64,000 nucleotides of DNA from Neobacillus sp. PS3-34. GTDB lineage: Bacteria; Bacillota; Bacilli; Bacillales; Cytobacillaceae. The DNA is taken from positions 3,585,001 to 3,649,000 of the forward strand of contig NZ_CP133267.1 in the NCBI RefSeq assembly GCF_030915465.1, in the 5' to 3' direction. Under the pieces are notes generated by a model that saw only the letters and a program-made list of their open reading frames with translations, was not told the DNA's origin and searched no databases. Each line of letters opens with the position of its first letter. Positions within the stretch are counted from its first letter, which is position 1. Positions 59,902 to 64,000 of the stretch are shown one piece after another. The translations under genes and the position numbers were made by a program.

Positions 59902-60306
59902 TTGTTCAAGATGGTCTTCATCCAATACATAGTGATTTACTCGACTACCACGAAGAAGAATATCGACAAGTATAAATCGGACCCGTCTGTCTGTGCAGCC
60001 TGCCCGATTATTAGCCAATGTATGGAGAGTAAGAATCATCAGAAGCTCATACAGCGCCATATCTGGGAGGCATACCTGGAAGATGCGGAAGATGCACGGA
60101 ACACGTATGAAGTAAAACAAACATATGCCAAACGAAAGGAAACAATAAAATGTGTCTTTGCGGAGGCGAAGGGAAAGCATGGCATGCGATGTACAGCCCT
60201 TAGGGGGCTAAAAAAATTGTCCATGCAGGCGATGCTTACGTTTGCTGCCATGAATCTGAAGAAACTGGCCACCTGGACATGGCAGGTGCCTAAAAAGGCG
60301 CACTAA
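59902..60306 (+). pseudogene. C-terminal remnant of an IS1182-like transposase
   Basis: About 110 residues resemble the last part of IS1182-type DDE transposases: YKSDPSVCAACPIISQCMES (cysteine cluster), then QTYAKRKETIKCVFAEAKGK with the catalytic glutamate region, then MRCTALRGLKKLSMQAMLTF. The N-terminal catalytic aspartates are absent and the sequence before about residue 15 does not match. Both sides are family-2 repeat copies. It is an inactive fragment. Confidence 0.83.
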
Positions 60307-60354
60307 AGCACCATTAATCTGGTTTATCGTTCTGCTGGTAATGGTACTAGTTGA

Positions 60355-60480
60355 GTGGAGCGGAAGGTGCTTGACTCCTGGGGGATCAGCGTTCCAGACG
60401 AGACCCCGCAGGCGCTCTCTTGCGCTGAGGAGGCTCGACGAACGCCCCCGGAAAGCAAGCACCTGGAGCGCAAATCACAC
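60355..60480 (+). repeat. Family-2 repeat beside the transposase remnant
   Basis: Begins GAGTGGAGCGGAAGGTGC and ends GCACCTGGAGCGCAAATCAC. Internal GAGACCCCGCAGGCGCT and GAGGAGGCTCGACGAACGCC correspond to the copy at 33832-34023, with differences. Confidence 0.85.
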
Positions 60481-60493
60481 CATCCAAATGAAT

Positions 60494-60537
60494 TTTTTTA
60501 AAAAATTAAAGGCATCGAGAGTTGTCTCGCTGCCTTT
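60494..60537 (-). terminator. Terminator of yqeW
   Basis: On the minus strand AAAGGCA and TGCCTTT form the outer stem, with CGAGA/TCTCG inside and a four-base loop (60508-60537). A T-rich run follows. Confidence 0.75.
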
Positions 60538-60548
60538 GTCGACAATCT

Positions 60549-60577
60549 AAGACAGCATAACGCCGTCTTATTTTTTA
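60549..60577 (+). other. Hairpin resembling the first deoC hairpin
   Basis: AAGACAGC-ATAAC-GCCGTCTT (60549-60569) followed by ATTTTTT. It closely copies GAGACGGC-ATAAC-GCCGTCTC at 59415-59435. It sits on the far side of the inserted elements and may be the old deoC terminator or a duplicate. Confidence 0.55.
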
Positions 60578-61487
60578 TGCACTTTTAAGATAAAGTGGCC
60601 GAACCGGTTGGCAAAAGGGAGCATGACTAACGAAACTGCTACATTGAAGATAACGCTTATATGAGCCAGTTGAACATCCTTGCTTACTGCCAGATCAGGT
60701 GCAAGCTCCGCAAGAGGGCGTATTAGGGGGATAAAAGCAAGTACACCGAAGACATTCAGCCAAATATGCGCATAAGCAGCCAATTTTGCCTCTTCGCCGC
60801 TCCCTATAGAGGCCACAAGAGCTGTAATGCATGTCCCAATATTAGCTCCAAGCATAATAGCAATTCCTGACTCGAGATCCAGGATGCCTGCCGTGAGAAA
60901 ACCCATAGCGATACCAGTCATTGCTGTGCTCGACTGGATAATTGCCGTGAGGCCTGCCCAATCAGGACGCTTAGCAATATGCTTCCGTTTAAAGAGAGTA
61001 AGGAGCGATGGATAAATGGAATGGTTGTCAATGGGTCCGAAAGCCTTTCGAAGCCCTTCATCGCAGAAAAGACCGCAGCAATTCCGAATAAAAACATTCC
61101 TATGCTTCTGGCACCCCTATTTTTAAATAGAATGAGAACTGCTCCCGTCACTGCAAGCGGTACGACGGCAGCCCCAAGATTGAAGGTAATTAATTCAGTT
61201 TTAAAAGTTGTGCCGATATTCGTGCCAAGAATGACTCCAATCGCTTGAGGGAACGTCATTATTCGAGCCGATATTAAACCAATGGTGATAATCATGACGG
61301 TTGAGCTGCTCTGGAGAATGGCTGTGATTATGGTCCCGGAAAGCATCCCTTTTAGCGGGGTGCTAGTCAGCTTCATCAACAAAAGCTTTAATTTTTCACC
61401 AGATAAATTGAATAAACCAATCCTTATAATCGTCATGCCAAAAATAAATAATAAAATGCAAAAAACAAATAATAAAAGATAAAGCAT
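60568..61487 (-). CDS. yqeW: Na+/phosphate-cotransporter-like protein YqeW (apparent frameshift)
   Basis: Membrane protein of the NptA/Na-Pi cotransporter II family, with two inverted copies of the QSS motif: ITAILQSSSTVMIITIGL and, after correction, LTAIIQSSTAMTGIAMGFL. The glycine-rich GVILGTNIGTTF and AIMLGANIGTCITAL follow each. The frame breaks at CCC 60956-60958 (plus strand); one extra base gives VLIGAGLTAIIQSSTAM and about 306 residues. It is encoded opposite to rpsU, as in B. subtilis. Confidence 0.92.
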
Positions 61488-61650
61488 TTCCGCAGCCTCC
61501 TTGTTGCCATTTTATTGCGGAAGTTGGCTGGACATGCCTAAAAGAACCGTATGATTAGCAAAAAATAGAGGCTATTTCAAAAAAAGAAGGATTTTTGATT
61601 GGATTTTGCAAAAAAAGTATAAAGCAAGCGCCTGTTACGCTTAAATTCAG

Positions 61651-61679
61651 TTGACCTTACAACAAGGTTATATTATAAT
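61651..61679 (+). promoter_or_regulatory. Sigma-A promoter of rpsU-yqeY
   Basis: TTGACC and TATAAT with 17 bases between, 66 bases upstream of rpsU. Confidence 0.82.
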
Positions 61680-61745
61680 TGCAAAGTACATGGAAAACCA
61701 TGTGTTTTGATGTGAGTGTGTTGTGTTCGGAGGGAGGGAAAGAGA

Positions 61746-61919
61746 ATGTCTAAAACCGTCGTTCGTAAAAACGAATCGCTTGAAGATGCTCTTCGTCGCT
61801 TCAAACGTACAGTTTCTAAAACTGGTACTTTGCAAGAAGCTAGAAAGCGCGAATTCTACGAAAAGCCTAGTGTAAAACGTAAAAAGAAGTCAGAAGCAGC
61901 TAGAAAACGTAAGTTTTAA
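61746..61919 (+). CDS. rpsU: Ribosomal protein S21
   Basis: 57-residue small-subunit protein, [20 protein letters not shown] onward, with a strongly basic C-terminus ([18 protein letters not shown]). It needs the ATG at 61746, preceded by GGAGGGAAAGAG; an upstream open frame to 61716 includes the ribosome binding site. yqeY follows in 16 bases. Confidence 0.97.
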   Translation: MSKTVVRKNESLEDALRRFKRTVSKTGTLQEARKREFYEKPSVKRKKKSEAARKRKF

Positions 61920-61935
61920 GAGAGGGTGTAATTAA

Positions 61936-62379
61936 TTGAGTCTTCTCGAGCGTTTGAATAATGATATGAAACAAGCGATGAAAAACAAAGACAAAGACAA
62001 ACTTTCCGTTATTCGGATGATCAAATCTTCATTGCAAAATGAAGCGATCAAACTCGGCAACGAGTTATCCGGAGAGGAAGAATTGACTGTCCTTTCTCGC
62101 GAAATGAAACAACGCAAAGACTCCCTCCATGAATTTGATAAAGCAGGTCGTGCAGACCTTGTTGAAAAATTGCAATCTGAATTGGCCATTGTTGAAATTT
62201 ATATGCCGAAACAGCTTACTGAGGATGAAGTTTCTGAGATTGTAAAAGAAACCATTGCTGAAACAGATGCAACTTCAAAAGCGGATATAGGGAAAGTGAT
62301 GGCTGCTATTATGCCGAAAGTAAAAGGCAAAGCAGATGGATCACTTGTAAATAAACTTGTGCAACAACACCTATCATAA
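61936..62379 (+). CDS. yqeY: GatB/YqeY domain protein
   Basis: 147-residue protein of the YqeY family, which resembles the C-terminal tRNA-binding domain of the GatB amidotransferase subunit. [20 protein letters not shown] starts it, and [15 protein letters not shown] and [20 protein letters not shown] are conserved. TTG 61936 follows GAGGGTG. The precise role is unknown, perhaps tRNA-linked. It is co-transcribed with rpsU. Confidence 0.93.
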   Translation: MSLLERLNNDMKQAMKNKDKDKLSVIRMIKSSLQNEAIKLGNELSGEEELTVLSREMKQRKDSLHEFDKAGRADLVEKLQSELAIVEIYMPKQLTEDEVSEIVKETIAETDATSKADIGKVMAAIMPKVKGKADGSLVNKLVQQHLS

Positions 62380-62393
62380 TAACCGATATTAAG

Positions 62394-62421
62394 ACCGCAG
62401 GCATATGCTTGCGGTTTTTTC
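62394..62421 (+). terminator. Terminator of rpsU-yqeY
   Basis: ACCGCA and TGCGGT with GCATATGC inside the loop (itself a palindrome), followed by six T. Confidence 0.85.
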
Positions 62422-62493
62422 GGTATTAAGTGAGAGAAAAATTTACCACTTTGTGAAACTTTATGTAATTCAATACGTATTTATTATTAACTG

Positions 62494-63165
62494 TTGAAAG
62501 AAAGGAGGGCCAAAATAATTGCCGAATGGATTACTGACCCGATTATTATTACCGTATTGCTAACTATCGCTGGCATGGCAATGGTATTAGAGCTTTTTTC
62601 TCCACGGATTGGAGTGCCGGGGCTGATTGGAATGGCAGCGCTGCTTCTCTTCTTTTATGGACATCTTTCTGCCGGCCTAGCAGGTGGAGGCACTCTTATA
62701 TTATTTATTGCAGGCATCGTTTTAATCTTTTTGGAATTTTTTCTTCCTGGTGCCATAGCGGGAACGCTTGGGATCGCAGCACTGGTAGGCAGCCTGTTTT
62801 TAGCGGGAGAGAATACCTTTCAAATGGCAATTTCTATAATCATTTCTATTTTCTTTTCAACCGTTCTCTTCTTTTTATTGATAAAAGTATTTCACAAAAA
62901 GATGGTATTGTTTAATAGAATGGTATTATTTGATTCGGCACGAAAGGAAGACGGTTATGTTTCGAATGCAAACCGCTCAGACCTCCTTGGCAGGGAAGGT
63001 GTGGCACTGACTGTATTACGTCCGTCCGGAACTGCTATTTTTAATAGTGAGAGGATTGCTGTTGTTAGTGAAGGAAGCTATATTCCTCAGGACAGCAGGA
63101 TACTGGTTGTTAAAGTAGAAGGTGCAAGGATTGTTGTCAGGGAAATGGAGAGAAAATCAGTATAA
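62494..63165 (+). CDS. nfeD: Short NfeD-family membrane protein
   Basis: Three or four membrane segments (IIITVLLTIAGMAMVLELF, LILFIAGIVLIFLEFFLPG, TFQMAISIIISIFFSTVLFF), then an OB-fold domain GVALTVLRPSGTAIFNSERI. It lacks the ClpP-like protease domain of long NfeD proteins such as B. subtilis YqeZ. Its partner is the flotillin FloA encoded next. The start is uncertain: TTG 62494 lies before the AAAGGAGGG site. The best-placed start would be a TTG at 62519 if one G were missing there, giving MAEWITDP; otherwise ATT 62518. Confidence 0.82.
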   Translation: MKERRAKIIAEWITDPIIITVLLTIAGMAMVLELFSPRIGVPGLIGMAALLLFFYGHLSAGLAGGGTLILFIAGIVLIFLEFFLPGAIAGTLGIAALVGSLFLAGENTFQMAISIIISIFFSTVLFFLLIKVFHKKMVLFNRMVLFDSARKEDGYVSNANRSDLLGREGVALTVLRPSGTAIFNSERIAVVSEGSYIPQDSRILVVKVEGARIVVREMERKSV

Positions 63166-63184
63166 CTATTAAGGGGGTATAGAA

Positions 63185-64000
63185 ATGGGAAATGAGACAG
63201 TTTTTTTGATCGCTATCATTATCATCGTATTGATATTCCTTGGAATACTATTATCATTTGTACCGGTGATGCTTTGGGTATCAGCGCTTGCTGCAGGAGT
63301 TAGGGTAAGTATTTTTACATTAGTTGGAATGAGGCTTCGCCGTGTTACGCCGAGCCGTGTTATTAATCCATTAATTAAAGCTCATAAGGCGGGAATTAAC
63401 GTGACAACTAATCAACTTGAAAGCCATTACCTGGCAGGCGGGAATGTGGACAGGGTTGTAAATGCCCTTATCGCTGCCCACAGAGCGAATATTGAATTGT
63501 CCTTTGAAAGATGTGCTGCAATTGACCTTGCCGGCCGCGATGTACTTGAAGCGGTCCAAATGAGCGTAAACCCTAAGGTAATTGAAACTCCGTTTATAGC
63601 AGGGGTCGCAATGAATGGTATAGAGGTTAAGGCAAAAGCGAGAATTACAGTCAGAGCCAATATTGAACGGCTTGTTGGGGGAGCAGGAGAAGAAACCGTT
63701 GTTGCGCGTGTCGGGGAAGGTGTGGTATCTACCATCGGTTCTTCTGACAGTCACAGCAAGGTACTGGAAAATCCGGATCTAATTTCCCAAACAGTTTTAT
63801 CGAAAGGATTGGATGCAGGAACAGCCTTTGAAATCCTCTCGATTGATATTGCTGACGTTGATATCGGAAAAAATATCGGTGCAGAACTTCAAACAGAACA
63901 GGCTGAGGCAGATAAAAAGATTGCCCAGGCCAAAGCCGAAGAACGCAGAGCTATGGCGGTTGCGACTGAGCAGGAAATGAAGGCAAAGGTCCAGGAAATG
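63185..64000 (+). CDS. floA: Flotillin-like protein FloA (runs off the window)
   Basis: Scaffold of functional membrane microdomains. Starts [20 protein letters not shown], one membrane hairpin, then the long YqfA/SPFH-like region ([59 protein letters not shown]). The last 25 residues begin the charged Ala/Glu-rich coiled coil ([19 protein letters not shown]). 272 codons are present and no stop is reached. GGGGGT precedes ATG 63185. Confidence 0.96.
   Translation, partial: MGNETVFLIAIIIIVLIFLGILLSFVPVMLWVSALAAGVRVSIFTLVGMRLRRVTPSRVINPLIKAHKAGINVTTNQLESHYLAGGNVDRVVNALIAAHRANIELSFERCAAIDLAGRDVLEAVQMSVNPKVIETPFIAGVAMNGIEVKAKARITVRANIERLVGGAGEETVVARVGEGVVSTIGSSDSHSKVLENPDLISQTVLSKGLDAGTAFEILSIDIADVDIGKNIGAELQTEQAEADKKIAQAKAEERRAMAVATEQEMKAKVQEM

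Noticed and set aside
59851..60180. Open frame on the minus strand across the transposase remnant
   Set aside because: The plus strand gives clear IS1182-type transposase sequence here; the minus frame has no recognisable domain apart from a plausible-looking short end.

Overview
The window is a stretch of chromosome from an endospore-forming, low-GC Gram-positive bacterium of the family Bacillaceae. The evidence is gene content and order. Two blocks follow the Bacillus subtilis map almost gene for gene: mnmA-yrrB-recD2-yrrD-yrzR-yrzQ-yrrI-alaS-yrzL-ruvX-yrzB-mltG-trmR-trhP1-trhP2-udk-greA-pbpI-yrrS-yrzA-yrrT-mtnN-mccA-mccB-yrhC, then (sda)-yqeG-yqeH-aroE-yhbY-nadD-yqeK-rsfS-yqeM-comER-comEA-comEB-comEC-yqzM-holA-rpsT-gpr-spoIIP-yqxA-lepA-hemW-hrcA-grpE-dnaK-dnaJ-prmA-rsmE-mtaB-(deoC)-yqeW-rpsU-yqeY-nfeD-floA. 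Sporulation genes (sigK, gpr, spoIIP, sda, pbpI), competence genes (comE) and a HrcA/CIRCE heat-shock operon agree with this. The species cannot be fixed from sequence alone.

Layout. 0-11 kb holds tRNA modification, RecD2, a T-box-controlled alaS and RuvX. 11-19 kb holds MltG, the TrmR/TrhP1/TrhP2 set for U34 modification of tRNA, uridine kinase, GreA and a class B penicillin-binding protein. 19-23 kb is the methionine-to-cysteine salvage operon (yrrT-mtnN-mccA-mccB). 23-27 kb is accessory: a cluster of very small genes (YrzI type), an uninterrupted sigK, and an OmpR-type regulator with a lipoprotein. 27-32 kb has pepF, divergent pssA/psd, a tandem-repeat block, sda and its DnaA-box cluster. 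32-45 kb is the yqeG-comE-holA-rpsT block, 44-59 kb the gpr-spoIIP-lepA-hemW-heat-shock-prmA-rsmE-mtaB-deoC block. 59.4-60.6 kb is a nest of mobile-element debris, followed by yqeW, rpsU, yqeY, nfeD and the start of floA.

A pervasive feature is that many conserved genes are broken by one missing base: recD2, yrrD, alaS, pbpI, mccA, mccB, a lipoprotein gene, pssA, yqeH, yqeK (twice), comEB (probably two bases), rpsT, gpr, hrcA, grpE, deoC and yqeW. Essential genes are among them and nearly every break is repaired by adding back a base to a short homopolymer. I read this as uncorrected deletion-type sequencing error, and annotate these as single genes spanning both fragments.

The least ordinary non-coding features are two short MITE-like insertions with inverted ends and perfect 8-bp target duplications (33766-34055 and 59484-59760), two families of dispersed intergenic repeats (one copy lies between the alaS T-box terminator and the alaS gene), a compact candidate structured RNA between mltG and trmR, a large inverted repeat covering the spoIIP ribosome binding site and start codon, a terminator-like hairpin covering the pbpI ribosome binding site, and a 146-bp tandem repeat beside sda. 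I found no CRISPR array, prophage, rRNA or tRNA gene.
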